From DATEJJ01 sp039649115 (GTDB lineage: Bacteria; Actinomycetota; Actinomycetes; Mycobacteriales; Micromonosporaceae), in contig JBBWZQ010000004.1 of the NCBI GenBank assembly GCA_039649115.1, forward strand, positions 1 to 19,544: a DNA stretch of 19,544 bases, written 5' to 3'. Positions 6,880-14,456 of this stretch are shown here, piece by piece. The notes under the pieces were generated by a model, which worked only from the letters and a program-made list of their open reading frames with translations, was not told the DNA's origin and did no database searches. Position numbers and translations under genes: made by a program. Each line of letters starts with the position of its first letter. Position 1 is the first letter of the stretch.

Positions 6880-9627
6880 ATGCAAGTAGCTCGCCAACGC
6901 CGGCGCGACCCGAAGGCCTACCCCGGATTCTTCGGTCGCCCGGACCGCCGGGTCCGCCTGGTGATCGCCGGTACCGCTGCTCTGGCCGTCGCCGGCGCCG
7001 GTTCCGGGATCGCATACGCATCCACGCGCGGATTCGGCACCGACCAGGTCGGCCACACCACCCGTCAGGGCCTGGTCGTGTCCGCCGACCAGATCGTCAA
7101 CCCGATCGGTGACCGGCTGGTCATCAACAACGGCAAGATCATGACCGACACGGTCAGCCCGGACGGCAGCCACCTCGCGGCGTTGACCGCCGATGGGGGA
7201 ATCGCGCTGACCATCGTGGATCTGAAGAGCTGGAGAGTGCAGCAGCGCGTCGGGGCCTCGTCGACGGCTGATCTCAGGATCAGCAGCAACGCCGTGGGTC
7301 AGCAGGGGCCGACGTACTCCCCTGACGGGTCGACGCTGTGGGTGCCCCAGACCAACGGCTACGCCCGGTTCCCGGTCAACGCCGACGGCACTGTGGCTGC
7401 CCCGACCGCTGTCAACATCCCGGCGGACGGCGCCAAGAGGGCGCTGCCGGCTCAGGCCGCGTTCTCGGCTGACGGCTCCACCGTCTACGCCACCGTCAAC
7501 GGCCAGAACCGCGTCGTCGCGATCAACGCGGCGACCGGTGCCATCGAGCAGAGCTGGGCGGTGGGTAACGCCCCACGCGGCATCCTCCGGGTCGGCACCA
7601 AGCTCTACGTCAGTAACGAGGGAGGGCGCCCGGCGACCGCCGGCGACACCACCCTGAATTCCTACGGCACGCAGGTGCCGGCCGACCCGAACACCGGCGC
7701 CACCACGACCGGCACGGTCAGCGTCATCAGCCTGGCGGACCCGAACGCCGCCGTGAAGAGCATCGACGTCGGCCTGCACCCGACCACGCTGTACGCCAAG
7801 AACCAGGCGCTGTTCGTCACCGACACCGGCAGCGACGACGTCTCGGTCATCAACACCGGCAAGGACGCCGTCGTACAGACCATCGCCACCCGGCCGTGGC
7901 CGGAGGCCAGCGTCGGCTACGAGCCGGACGGCGTGACCCTCACCGACGACGGCCGCCTGCTGGTGACCCTCGGCCGGGCAAACGCGGTCGCCGTGTACCG
8001 GTACACCGGTGCGCAGGAGCCGGTCAGGTACGTCGGTCTGCTGCCGACCGACTACTTCCCGGCCGCCGTCAACGTCGTGGGCGGGCAGGTTGTCGTCAGC
8101 AACACCCGTGGTATCGACGCCCTGCGCCCCGACAGCAACGGGCACAACACCCACGACACCACGAGCAGCCTGACCCGGTTCAAGCTGCCCAGCGACCACG
8201 TCACCGCGGGCTACACCGCCACGGTCTTCAAGCAGAACGGCTGGACCCCCGGATCGGTGACGGTGAGCCGGGGCAGGAAGGCGAAGCCGGTGCCGGTCCC
8301 GGTGCGCCTCGGTGACCCATCGACGATCAAGCACGTGTTCCTGATCGTCAAGGAGAACCGCACCTACGACCAGCAGTTCGGCGACATCCCGGCCGGCAAC
8401 GGCGACCCGACGCTGACCCAGTTCGGCGAGAACGTGACACCGAACCAGCACGCGATGGCACAGCAGTTCGGCCTCTACGACAACACCTACGACATCGGCA
8501 CGAACTCCGCCGAGGGGCACAACTGGCTGATGCAGGCCGACGACCCGCAGTACACCGAGTCGTCCGCCGGTGAATACCTGCGCAGCTACGACACCGAGGA
8601 CGACGCGCTCGGCCACCAGCGCTCCGGCTTCATCTGGTCCGGGGCCCAGGCGGTGGGCAACACCGTCCGTGACTTCGGTGAGTTCAACCAGTTCGAGACG
8701 GTTCCGGCCGGAGCGAACTGGGGAAGCTTCTACTGCGACGCGTTGAACATGGACGCGACGGGGCAGAACACCACCATCAACAGCATCACCTCCTCGCCGA
8801 TCCCGTCGCTCAACGACGTCACGGTGCACGCCTTCCCGAAGTTCGACACCAGCATTCCGGACCTGTACCGGTACGAGATCTGGAAGCAGGACTTCGAGGC
8901 GCACGGTCCGGCCAACCTGAACATGTTCTGGCTGTCCAGCGACCACACCGGTGGCCCGCTCAACTCGGCCGCTCAGGTCGCCGACAACGACCTCGCCACC
9001 GGCAAGATCATCGACACCATCTCACACAGCAAGTACTGGAAGGACAGTGCCATCTTCGTTATCGAGGACGACACTCAGGCCGGCCAGGACCACGTCGACG
9101 GCCACCGCGGCCCGGCCCAGATCATCAGCCCCTGGGCCCAGCACGGCGTGGTTGACAACCACTACTACACGCAGATCACGGTGATCCGCACCATCGAACA
9201 GATCCTCGGTGTCCACCCGATGAACCAGAAGGACAGCGCGGCCAGCCCGATGCGCGCGGCGTTCACCCAGAAGCCCAACTACGCGCCGTTCAACGCCGTG
9301 CCGAACCGCACCTCGCTGACCCTGGGTCTGGCGACCGAGCCGAGCTGCGGTTGGGACACGGTCTCGGCGCGGGATGCGGCTGCTCAGCCATCCACCGTGG
9401 TACCGGCCCCAGCGAAGCAGGTTGCGGCGCAGTGGCAGCAGTGGAAGTCGCAGCAGCGGTTGACCGGGCCGAACGCGGTTCCGGACTACGCCAACCCCGC
9501 GCAGATGAACCACTTCACGTGGTACGAGACGCACGGGTGGACGAAACCCTACCCGGGTGAGTCCAAGATCTACGCACCCAGCCAGGTGCCGGGCGCCTAC
9601 CTTCCATCCTCGGAGTCCGGCGGCTGA
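6880..9627 (+). CDS. Membrane-anchored YncE-like beta-propeller/phosphoesterase (alkaline phosphatase superfamily)
   Basis: The 915-residue protein has two parts. Residues 25-48 form an uncleaved signal anchor after a basic N-terminus, so the rest is extracellular. Residues about 65-440 form a beta-propeller with repeats such as SPDGS (93-97, 147-151), SADGSTVYATVNGQNRVVAI (196-215) and TDTGSDDVSVIN (314-325). Residues about 482-800 form a PF04185-type phosphoesterase: KENRTYDQQFGD (491-502) matches the ENRSFDxxFG metal and nucleophile motif, which makes T495 the candidate nucleophile. IFVIEDDTQAGQDHVDGHR (725-743) supplies further acidic and His ligands. The start is supported by AAGGGATGAGGA just upstream. 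It is the last gene of the ABC operon and ends before a strong terminator. The substrate is unknown; a phosphate ester or phospholipid on the outer face is plausible. Confidence 0.92.
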   Translation: MQVARQRRRDPKAYPGFFGRPDRRVRLVIAGTAALAVAGAGSGIAYASTRGFGTDQVGHTTRQGLVVSADQIVNPIGDRLVINNGKIMTDTVSPDGSHLAALTADGGIALTIVDLKSWRVQQRVGASSTADLRISSNAVGQQGPTYSPDGSTLWVPQTNGYARFPVNADGTVAAPTAVNIPADGAKRALPAQAAFSADGSTVYATVNGQNRVVAINAATGAIEQSWAVGNAPRGILRVGTKLYVSNEGGRPATAGDTTLNSYGTQVPADPNTGATTTGTVSVISLADPNAAVKSIDVGLHPTTLYAKNQALFVTDTGSDDVSVINTGKDAVVQTIATRPWPEASVGYEPDGVTLTDDGRLLVTLGRANAVAVYRYTGAQEPVRYVGLLPTDYFPAAVNVVGGQVVVSNTRGIDALRPDSNGHNTHDTTSSLTRFKLPSDHVTAGYTATVFKQNGWTPGSVTVSRGRKAKPVPVPVRLGDPSTIKHVFLIVKENRTYDQQFGDIPAGNGDPTLTQFGENVTPNQHAMAQQFGLYDNTYDIGTNSAEGHNWLMQADDPQYTESSAGEYLRSYDTEDDALGHQRSGFIWSGAQAVGNTVRDFGEFNQFETVPAGANWGSFYCDALNMDATGQNTTINSITSSPIPSLNDVTVHAFPKFDTSIPDLYRYEIWKQDFEAHGPANLNMFWLSSDHTGGPLNSAAQVADNDLATGKIIDTISHSKYWKDSAIFVIEDDTQAGQDHVDGHRGPAQIISPWAQHGVVDNHYYTQITVIRTIEQILGVHPMNQKDSAASPMRAAFTQKPNYAPFNAVPNRTSLTLGLATEPSCGWDTVSARDAAAQPSTVVPAPAKQVAAQWQQWKSQQRLTGPNAVPDYANPAQMNHFTWYETHGWTKPYPGESKIYAPSQVPGAYLPSSESGG

Positions 9628-9653
9628 CAGCAGGCCGATCGCAGCAGAAAGGG

Positions 9654-9687
9654 GGCCCTTGGCCGGCAGTACCGCCGGCCAAGGGCC
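9654..9687 (+). terminator. 14-bp perfect hairpin ending the ABC/phosphoesterase operon
   Basis: The arms 9654-9667 and 9674-9687 are perfectly complementary around the 6-base loop AGTACC, 27 bases after the phosphoesterase stop. There is no T-run, as is common in high-GC actinobacteria. The length and position make it a convincing terminator. Confidence 0.85.
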
Positions 9688-9873
9688 GCACCACCGAAGT
9701 ACTACGCGAGCACCCCACGACGCGCCACCGCTGGCAACAGGGCAACGGCCGCAGTCGCCCCACACCGGGCTGTTTCTACGTCCGCCCGGCACGCCGGCAC
9801 CCCCAAAAGTGTCCGCGACCGGTTCGAACACCTCATCATCCGAAGCCGCCGCCACCCGCGCCACCGAGCGGTA
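9688..9873. other. Spacer between the operon terminator and the permease relic
   Basis: No gene is supported. A minus-strand frame (about 9780-9864) faintly recalls the start of a TfoX/Sxy-type protein but has no ribosome-binding site and breaks off after about 28 residues. Confidence 0.4.
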
Positions 9874-10175
9874 CTAATCCTTGACCGCGCCGACGCTCAG
9901 GCCGCACGACGGCGAAGGCGACCCGCTTGCCGGCGAACTCGTACTTGGCGAACCCGGTACCCGGCCGCGGTGGACAGCAGCGCGGCGCCGCCGGCGCTGA
10001 CGAGGGCGTACAGTGCGGTGTTGGCCAGCCAGCGGCCGTACACGCCGTGGTCGTACGTGATCACCGCATGGATGTTCGGCACCAACTCGAAGCCCCGGCC
10101 GGCGAACCACAGCCCGAAGGTGTGGAACAGTCCGCTGACGCTCTTGGTCGAGGAGACCAGGAGCCAGAACAGCGG
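9874..10175 (-). pseudogene. Carbohydrate ABC transporter permease relic (MalG-like)
   Basis: On the minus strand, PLFWLLVSSTKSVSGLF starts abruptly at about 10175, followed by the loop ending in VYGRWLANTALYALV and the helix SAGGAALLSTAAGY. This is the N-terminal third of a MalG-type sugar permease with its first helix cut off. At about 9955-9960 one extra base shifts the frame; reading on in the next frame gives FAKYEFAGKRVAFAVV, the expected continuation. At about 9905-9910 the frame changes again and the text jumps to GLSVGAVKD plus stop, a typical extreme C-terminus. The gene has therefore lost its start, gained a 1-base insertion and lost about 150-180 central residues, including the EAA loop that contacts the ATPase. 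It is non-functional. No sugar-binding protein or second permease gene lies nearby. Confidence 0.8.
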
Positions 10176-10177
10176 CC

Positions 10178-10426
10178 GTGTCGACCGGAACGCTGGTCGG
10201 CAACTACGTGGCCAACGGGCGCTTCGACCAGTCCGACGCCACCCAGAACCCTCCACTGTGGGGTGCCGACCTCAGCGTCGCGCTCAACACCGCGATCGGC
10301 GGCACCTGGACAACCACGTCGGTCTCGTTCGTGGTGTCGACCGGTACCGCGCAGATCGCGTTCTGGTCCAACGCGGGCGCCAACCAGTGGCTGTCGGTGG
10401 ACAACGTCGCGGTCTGGGCCAGCTGA
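10178..10426 (+). pseudogene. C-terminal carbohydrate-binding domain fragment of a glycoside hydrolase-like gene
   Basis: The frame encodes LVGNYVANGRFDQS, then a linker, then GTWTTTSVSFVVSTGTAQIA and NQWLSVDNVAVW, ending in a normal stop at 10424-10426. The NGxFD opening and the closing W-T/S-V-F, G-TAQI, W-DNV pattern are typical of beta-sandwich carbohydrate-binding modules (CBM4/9/22-like or CBM6-like) at the C-termini of secreted polysaccharide-degrading enzymes. There is no signal peptide, ribosome-binding site or catalytic domain. The GTG at 10178 lies at the breakpoint with the oppositely oriented sugar permease relic. I infer that a deletion removed the front halves of two divergent sugar genes and joined what remained. 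Confidence 0.65.
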
Positions 10427-10494
10427 GGGCCGCCGCACCGAGCCTGTGGGGAAGGCCGTTGGTTCCGTCTTTGTCCCCTCCGAGCAGCCGAACG

Positions 10495-10529
10495 CCGCGC
10501 GCTCCACCCCCCATGGGCGGAGCGCGCGG
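10495..10529 (-). terminator. 11-bp perfect hairpin after the sigma/anti-sigma operon
   Basis: CCGCGCGCTCC (10495-10505) pairs perfectly with GGAGCGCGCGG (10519-10529) across a 13-base loop. It lies 15 bases beyond the stop of the minus-strand anti-sigma-like gene and also just after the carbohydrate-binding relic, so it could serve both strands. Confidence 0.75.
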
Positions 10530-10543
10530 GTCACACCTTCGGG

Positions 10544-11785
10544 TCAGGAACAGGTCCACATCACCGCGTGGATGACGTCGTTGCCGTCGTCGGACTGGCC
10601 GCCGATGAGCTTGCCGTCGTCGCTGATAGTCGTCGGTATGTTGCTCAGGCTGCCGGCCCGGTGCTTCGCCAGTTCGGGCAGCACGACCGGGGCGGCATCG
10701 GCCACCAGCCGCGCCCGGCTCTGCGTGTCGAGCCCGATCTGCCAGCCGTACCGGTTGATGCCGTCGGCGAATCCACCGAACTCCGGGAACTGGCGGATGT
10801 CCCCGGTGCGCAGGTTCCACCGCACCGGCGTGGCATTGACCCGGCCGGTCACCCAGCCGTTGCGGATGTTGCGGACGTTGGCGGACGGCACGCTCGTGTT
10901 CACCGCGCCCGCCTTGGTAGCGCCAGACTTGGCCGGGACCGGCGGCACGCCGGACGGTATCACCAGGTAGTGTCCGCTCCCGTCGCGCGACCACACGTAC
11001 GGCCGCTGGTTGGTCAGATCGGCGCCGACCGCGCCGATCACGGTACCGTCCTCGTCGATGTCCACCGCCGCGCCCGATGCCGCACCGGAGGGCAACGCGA
11101 GGTCCACCGGAGCCTGGTCCACCGAACGCCAGACGACAGGTTTCTGCCCCCGCTCGCCCACGACCGACCCGGCATCGTTGATGGCCTTGGCGTCCGCGCC
11201 GTCGCCACCGGGCAGCTTGGCCACCTTGCCGTCGCGGTAGTAGTAGGCGACCGTGCCTGACTGGCCCCAGCCGCTACCAACGGCGACACCGTGGCTGTTG
11301 ACGTCCTGGAGGCTCTGGTCGTCACCCGGCACCGCGACGACCGTCGGCCGCAACCGGTCCCAGATGACCACATGCAGGCCCATGCTGCCGCCGGATGAGT
11401 GGTCCGGGTAGGTCCGGCCGAGCAGGAAGCGCCCGACCGGATCGCCGCCGGTGACCAGAGCCATCTTCCGGCCGTCCGGCAGCGGCAATTGCTTGATGGC
11501 ACAGCTCGTCGGCCCCGGCGGCGCCACCTCGACCGACGCCGTCGCGCTGCCGGCCGATCCGGGTGCGGATGCGGCAGGGCCACGCAGGGTGCCGGCGACC
11601 GCCGAGGCGCCGACGAGCATGACCGCGGTGCCGCCGGCCACCGCGGCGTACCCGGCGAGCCGCCGGTTGCGGCGCCGCCGCCGGCCGTCGGTCACGGCCC
11701 GAACGATGTCTACAGTGGACGGTACAACAGGATCCTCGTCGAGCCGGCTCAACACCGTGCCGGCCGACTCTTCGTCAATGCGCAT
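10544..11785 (-). CDS. One-pass membrane protein with six HAF-like repeats, probable anti-sigma factor
   Basis: The 413-residue protein has a cytoplasmic N-terminus of about 40 residues ending in an Arg-rich patch (RRRRRNRR, 35-42). One membrane segment follows (about 43-66), then a large extracellular domain. That domain holds six repeats of the INxxGxxxG kind: VNSHGVAVG (162-170), INDAGSVVG (202-210), IDEDGTVIG (243-251), IRNGWVTG (307-314), INRYGWQIG (343-351) and ISDDGKLIGG (387-396). These are HAF-type repeats, which suggest a beta-propeller. C95 and C412 near the two ends of the domain could close it with a disulfide. The start at 11783-11785 has AGGAG 7 bases upstream, inside the end of the sigma gene. 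Position and topology fit an anti-sigma factor, but no standard zinc-binding anti-sigma motif is visible. Confidence 0.8.
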   Translation of the reverse strand: MRIDEESAGTVLSRLDEDPVVPSTVDIVRAVTDGRRRRRNRRLAGYAAVAGGTAVMLVGASAVAGTLRGPAASAPGSAGSATASVEVAPPGPTSCAIKQLPLPDGRKMALVTGGDPVGRFLLGRTYPDHSSGGSMGLHVVIWDRLRPTVVAVPGDDQSLQDVNSHGVAVGSGWGQSGTVAYYYRDGKVAKLPGGDGADAKAINDAGSVVGERGQKPVVWRSVDQAPVDLALPSGAASGAAVDIDEDGTVIGAVGADLTNQRPYVWSRDGSGHYLVIPSGVPPVPAKSGATKAGAVNTSVPSANVRNIRNGWVTGRVNATPVRWNLRTGDIRQFPEFGGFADGINRYGWQIGLDTQSRARLVADAAPVVLPELAKHRAGSLSNIPTTISDDGKLIGGQSDDGNDVIHAVMWTCS

Positions 11786-11786
11786 C

Positions 11787-12305
11787 TCATCGCTCCTGAG
11801 CAAAGGCCGCGAGTTGCCGCTCGCCGAGCAGCTTCCGCAGCGTGGTCAACCCGCGCGAGGTCTGGCTCTTGACCGTGCCCTCCGAGCACCCGAGGGACTC
11901 GGCCACCTCCGACACCGAAAGGTCGTAGATGAACCGCAGCACCAGCACGGCCCGCTGGCGGCGCGGTACCCGCGCCAGAGCGGCGTGCAGCACGACCCGC
12001 TCCTCGAAGCCCTGGTCGACCGGTGCCGCCTGCTCCGGTATCTCGTGGAACAGCCGGACCTTCGCCCAGGCAAGCCGCCGCTCGTCGATGAACGTGTGCA
12101 CGAGCATGCTGCGCACGTACCGGTCGAGATGGGTGACGGTGCGGATCTTGCGCCACCGTACGAAGAGTGCGGTGATGGTCTGCTGCACCAGGTCGTCGGC
12201 CCGGTGCGCGTCGCCACTGAGCACGTACGCGAGGCGACGCAGCGCCGGCAGCCGAGCCGTCACGTACTCGATGTACTCACGCTCTTCCGCTGTGGCATCC
12301 GCCAT
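11787..12305 (-). CDS. SigE-family ECF RNA polymerase sigma factor
   Basis: The 172-residue protein is a complete ECF sigma factor. Region 2 (about 20-75) includes LAYVLSGDAHRADDLVQQT, which binds core polymerase and the -10 box. Region 4 (about 112-160) carries the helix-turn-helix SVSEVAESLGCSEGTVKSQT, which reads the -35 box. The start ATG (12303-12305) has a strong GGAGGAGGG site. An in-frame extension upstream to 12455 was not used because it would overlap the promoter. The stop lies 1 base from the start of the next gene, so sigma and presumed anti-sigma are co-expressed. A promoter resembling those recognised by SigE-type factors lies upstream, which suggests autoregulation. The target genes cannot be told from sequence. 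Confidence 0.93.
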   Translation of the reverse strand: MADATAEEREYIEYVTARLPALRRLAYVLSGDAHRADDLVQQTITALFVRWRKIRTVTHLDRYVRSMLVHTFIDERRLAWAKVRLFHEIPEQAAPVDQGFEERVVLHAALARVPRRQRAVLVLRFIYDLSVSEVAESLGCSEGTVKSQTSRGLTTLRKLLGERQLAAFAQER

Positions 12306-12336
12306 ACGGGCCCTCCTCCGTGGGTCTTGTCCACCC

Positions 12337-12366
12337 TCAGACGGGTCGTTCGCCCGAAGCGGTTGC
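12337..12366 (-). promoter_or_regulatory. Likely autoregulatory ECF promoter of the sigE-like operon
   Basis: Read on the minus strand, GCAACC (12366-12361) is followed 17 bases later by CGTCTGA (12343-12337), about 32 bases upstream of the sigma gene start. An AAC-containing -35 and a CGTC -10 at this spacing are the hallmark of many ECF promoters, and ECF sigma genes commonly drive their own transcription. Confidence 0.65.
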
Positions 12367-12612
12367 ATCCATACTTCTCGAGGGACAGCGAATGGCAACA
12401 GTCTGGCGCGGTGGAGTCGCCGGCGGCCGAAGACTTCGACAGCTTCGTCGCGCAACGCCGCGGCGTCGTTCTGGAGGTGGGCGGCGCCGACCGGCTACCC
12501 ATCAGGCCCGTACCGCTCCTATCCCTGCGGCAGCGGCCGTAATTGGGTGCACGTTGTGGGTAGAGCTGGTGAAGATGTCGAGAGGGGCAGCCGCGCCAGG
12601 CGGCCGCGGCCG
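12367..12612. other. Intergenic stretch holding a sigma-factor scrap
   Basis: No intact gene lies here. The only protein-like signal is the short SigE-like N-terminus at 12411-12542, described separately. I saw no terminator hairpin. Confidence 0.4.
12411..12542 (+). pseudogene. N-terminal scrap of a second SigE-like sigma factor
   Basis: From a GTG at 12411 the frame reads VESPAAEDFDSFVAQRRGVV, which matches the opening of SigE-family sigma factors (typically FDxFVAxRxGxLL before the first region-2 helix). After about residue 20 it changes to EVGGADRLPIRPVPLLS, which does not fit the family, and stops at 12540-12542. Only 43 residues remain, against about 170 in a whole protein. No good ribosome-binding site precedes the GTG. 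It lies divergent to the intact SigE gene. The match rests on about 18 residues, so confidence is moderate. Confidence 0.45.
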
Positions 12613-12618
12613 TACTCT
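12613..12618 (+). promoter_or_regulatory. -10 box of a leaderless promoter
   Basis: TACTCT is followed by exactly six bases and then the GTG start of the next gene, so transcription should begin at or next to the start codon. No ribosome-binding site is present. No clear -35 box is visible. Confidence 0.6.
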
Positions 12619-12624
12619 TCGCCC

Positions 12625-13119
12625 GTGACGAGACAGGAGCGGGTACGCCGAATTCGGCTGTGGCTTGGTCTGCTGGTCGCCGGGTTGGTGGTCAGCGGGG
12701 TGACCGCGTTCCCGCTGGAGATCGAGACGCGGTATCTGATGCAACTGCTGCAGCCGGTCGCTGGGCACGTACCCGGAATCACCGACTGGATTGGGCGGGT
12801 ACACCAAGGCCTGGCCCAGACGGGGCGCCGGTACCCGTTCATCGCCTACGGCACCGACTGGTTGGCCTTCGCGCACCTGGTCATCGCCGTAGCGTTCTGG
12901 GGCCCGTTGAGGGACCCGGTCCGCAACGTCTGGGTCGTCCAGTTCGGGATGCTCGCCTGCGCGGGCATCATTCCCCTCGCCCTGATCTGCGGTCCGATCC
13001 GGGGTATCCCCTTCGCGTGGACCTGCCTGGACCTGTCGTTCGGGGTATTCGGCCTGGTGCCGCTCTTGATGGCCTACCGGCACATCCGGACACTGCAACC
13101 CCACGATGAGATCACCTAG
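12625..13119 (+). CDS. Conserved four-helix membrane protein, leaderless
   Basis: The 164-residue protein has about four membrane segments (roughly 11-29, 78-94, 103-123 and 132-151) and a loop with a conserved-looking GTDWLAFAHLVIA (76-88). A short charged motif RDPVRNVWVVQFG (96-108) precedes the third helix. I recall similar small membrane proteins as uncharacterised in diverse bacteria and know of no assigned function. I chose the GTG at 12625-12627 because a -10 box lies six bases upstream and there is no ribosome-binding site; the open frame extends far upstream only because it overlaps the sigma gene on the other strand. It is a single-gene unit. Confidence 0.8.
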   Translation: MTRQERVRRIRLWLGLLVAGLVVSGVTAFPLEIETRYLMQLLQPVAGHVPGITDWIGRVHQGLAQTGRRYPFIAYGTDWLAFAHLVIAVAFWGPLRDPVRNVWVVQFGMLACAGIIPLALICGPIRGIPFAWTCLDLSFGVFGLVPLLMAYRHIRTLQPHDEIT

Positions 13120-13214
13120 TCCGCCTGACTGGAACGCCCCCGGAAACGCCCCTGCTGGACAAGCGAGCTACGACGCCGGCGCCAAACGCACGCTCCTGCG
13201 TGCCGAAGAGTGGG

Positions 13215-13229
13215 GTGCAGCAACTGCAC
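13215..13229. terminator. Small hairpin between convergent genes
   Basis: GTGCAG and CTGCAC form a 6-bp stem around CAA. It lies between the 3' ends of the membrane protein (plus) and the Excalibur protein (minus), where a bidirectional terminator is expected. The short loop makes it weak. Confidence 0.3.
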
Positions 13230-13250
13230 GCCGTGCCGCGGTAACGAAAT

Positions 13251-13535
13251 CTATCGCTTTTCACAGGCGACCCCGTCGCCGTCACGGTCCAACCTGATGT
13301 TGGCGTAGTAGAGCTTTCGGTCAACCTTAAAGGTGGTCACCGGTTTCGTGCTGCCACGGACCCTGTCTCTCGCCCCTGGTCTCCCGACACCGTGCTTGTA
13401 GCGCGCCTGCAACAGGGTGCAGTTCGCGAACGACTCCGGCTTCGCCGCAGCCGCCTGCGCCGGTGCCGCCCGCAGGAGGCCCCCGGTCAGAGCAAGAGCG
13501 ACAACCAGCCCGCCCCCGACCCAACTTCTGCCCAT
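13251..13535 (-). CDS. Secreted Excalibur calcium-binding domain protein
   Basis: The 94-residue protein has a signal peptide (about 1-29, cleaved near AQA-AA) followed by one Excalibur domain. FANCTLLQARYKHGVGR (37-53) opens the domain, and DRDGDGVACE (83-92) is the calcium-binding loop that closes it. C39 and C91 probably form the domain's disulfide. Excalibur domains sit in secreted or surface proteins and nucleases; here the domain stands alone. I chose the ATG at 13533-13535 because GGGAGG lies 5 bases upstream. Another in-frame ATG seven codons earlier has a closer, poorer site. The protein looks complete. Confidence 0.88.
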   Translation of the reverse strand: MGRSWVGGGLVVALALTGGLLRAAPAQAAAAKPESFANCTLLQARYKHGVGRPGARDRVRGSTKPVTTFKVDRKLYYANIRLDRDGDGVACEKR

Positions 13536-13741
13536 CAGGCCCTCCCTGCTTGACATCTTCTCCCTGTCGGCCAGGACTGCGCCGTGTTGAGGGAAAGCTC
13601 CGAAGTCAAGTTCACGGGGTCGTCAGCGCCGCGTGCCATGCGGAAAGGTGAACAGTAGCCGCTTCGTTGTTTCCGTCTGAGTCCCGGTTTCGGGACCGCA
13701 TACTGGCTACGCCTCGCGTACGCACGTCCGTTTGATTTTGC

Positions 13742-14188
13742 TCACCAGCCGCGCAACGCCAGCGACTCACCTCGTCTGATGGCGGTCAGCGCTTCTCCCA
13801 CATAGTCGACGAGGTCGGACGGCAACGCCGAACCATCCGTCCAGCGCAGCTCACTGCACTTGTCCGGTTCGGCGATAGAAGGCTCGCCACGCCAGTCGTC
13901 CACGAAGAAGAAGAGGTGAAGGTATTCGCGGTCCTCCGCATCCTCGGGTGCGGAATGCAAGAGCAGCGCCAGGCGACAGCTTCTCGGATCGGCCTCAATT
14001 CCGAGTTCCTCCCGTAACTCACGCACGAGGCCCGTGACGGCGTCTTCACCACCCTCGAGGTGCCCGGCCGGTAGGCTCAGTTGCCCGTCGCGATAGCCGG
14101 TCCCCGCTCGCCGGATCAGCAACATTCGGTCTTGGTCGCGGAGGATGCCGTAGACGGCGACGGCAACACGGAAGGGTTGTGTAGGCAC
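13742..14188 (-). CDS. Nudix hydrolase
   Basis: The 148-residue cytoplasmic protein hydrolyses a nucleoside diphosphate linked to another group; the exact substrate is unknown. The Nudix box is complete at residues 42-64: G42, E48, then R56-E57-L58-x-E60-E61-x-G63-I64, with the acidic residues that bind magnesium in place. The strand before the box (LSLPAGHLEGGE) and the HLFFFVDDWRGEP stretch (90-102) fit the MutT-like fold. The start is GTG at 14186-14188 with no ribosome-binding site but a -10 box six bases upstream, so the mRNA is probably leaderless. It is transcribed on its own. Confidence 0.93.
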   Translation of the reverse strand: MPTQPFRVAVAVYGILRDQDRMLLIRRAGTGYRDGQLSLPAGHLEGGEDAVTGLVRELREELGIEADPRSCRLALLLHSAPEDAEDREYLHLFFFVDDWRGEPSIAEPDKCSELRWTDGSALPSDLVDYVGEALTAIRRGESLALRGW

Positions 14189-14194
14189 GGTCGG

Positions 14195-14200
14195 ACCCTA
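14195..14200 (-). promoter_or_regulatory. -10 box of a leaderless promoter for the Nudix gene
   Basis: On the minus strand TAGGGT is followed by exactly six bases (CCGACC) and then the GTG start. The spacing equals that before the genes at 12625 and 19059. Confidence 0.55.
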
Positions 14201-14456
14201 TGCCAGGCCGCATCAGTATGCGGGCCCACGGGCTCAGCCAGCGAGCAGCACGTGTACTCATCTCGGTCTTAGTGTGACTGCCTCGATGGCCGAATATGCT
14301 CGGACGCCCGGCCGGTCTCGTCCGGCATGAGGGAATTGGCGTCGCGTGTCGGCCGGCACGCGGACGGTCGCCACGGCGACCATCACCCGCGCCTGAGGAT
14401 CTGGCAGCGCTGGTGACCCGCCGCCCCTTGGGCACCCCTGACGCACCCCCAGGGAG
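14201..14456. other. Non-coding spacer with one hairpin
   Basis: I see no supported gene in these 256 bases. GGTCGC and GCGACC (14366-14381, loop CACG) form a compact hairpin about 75 bases beyond the stop of the Lsr2-like gene and may end its transcript; it has no T-run. Confidence 0.4.

Noticed and set aside
6217..8946. Minus-strand open frame of 909 codons
   Set aside because: It is the antisense of the permease and phosphoesterase, which have clear motifs. The Val/Arg/Gly-rich, repetitive composition shows it is a by-product of codon bias.
9780..9864. Minus-strand stretch resembling the start of a TfoX/Sxy-type protein
   Set aside because: Only about 25 residues are suggestive, there is no ribosome-binding site and the similarity stops early.
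11929..12624. Upstream extension of the membrane protein gene at 12625
   Set aside because: It lies opposite the sigma factor gene and its residues are Arg/Ser-rich antisense text. The leaderless GTG at 12625 gives a sensible start.
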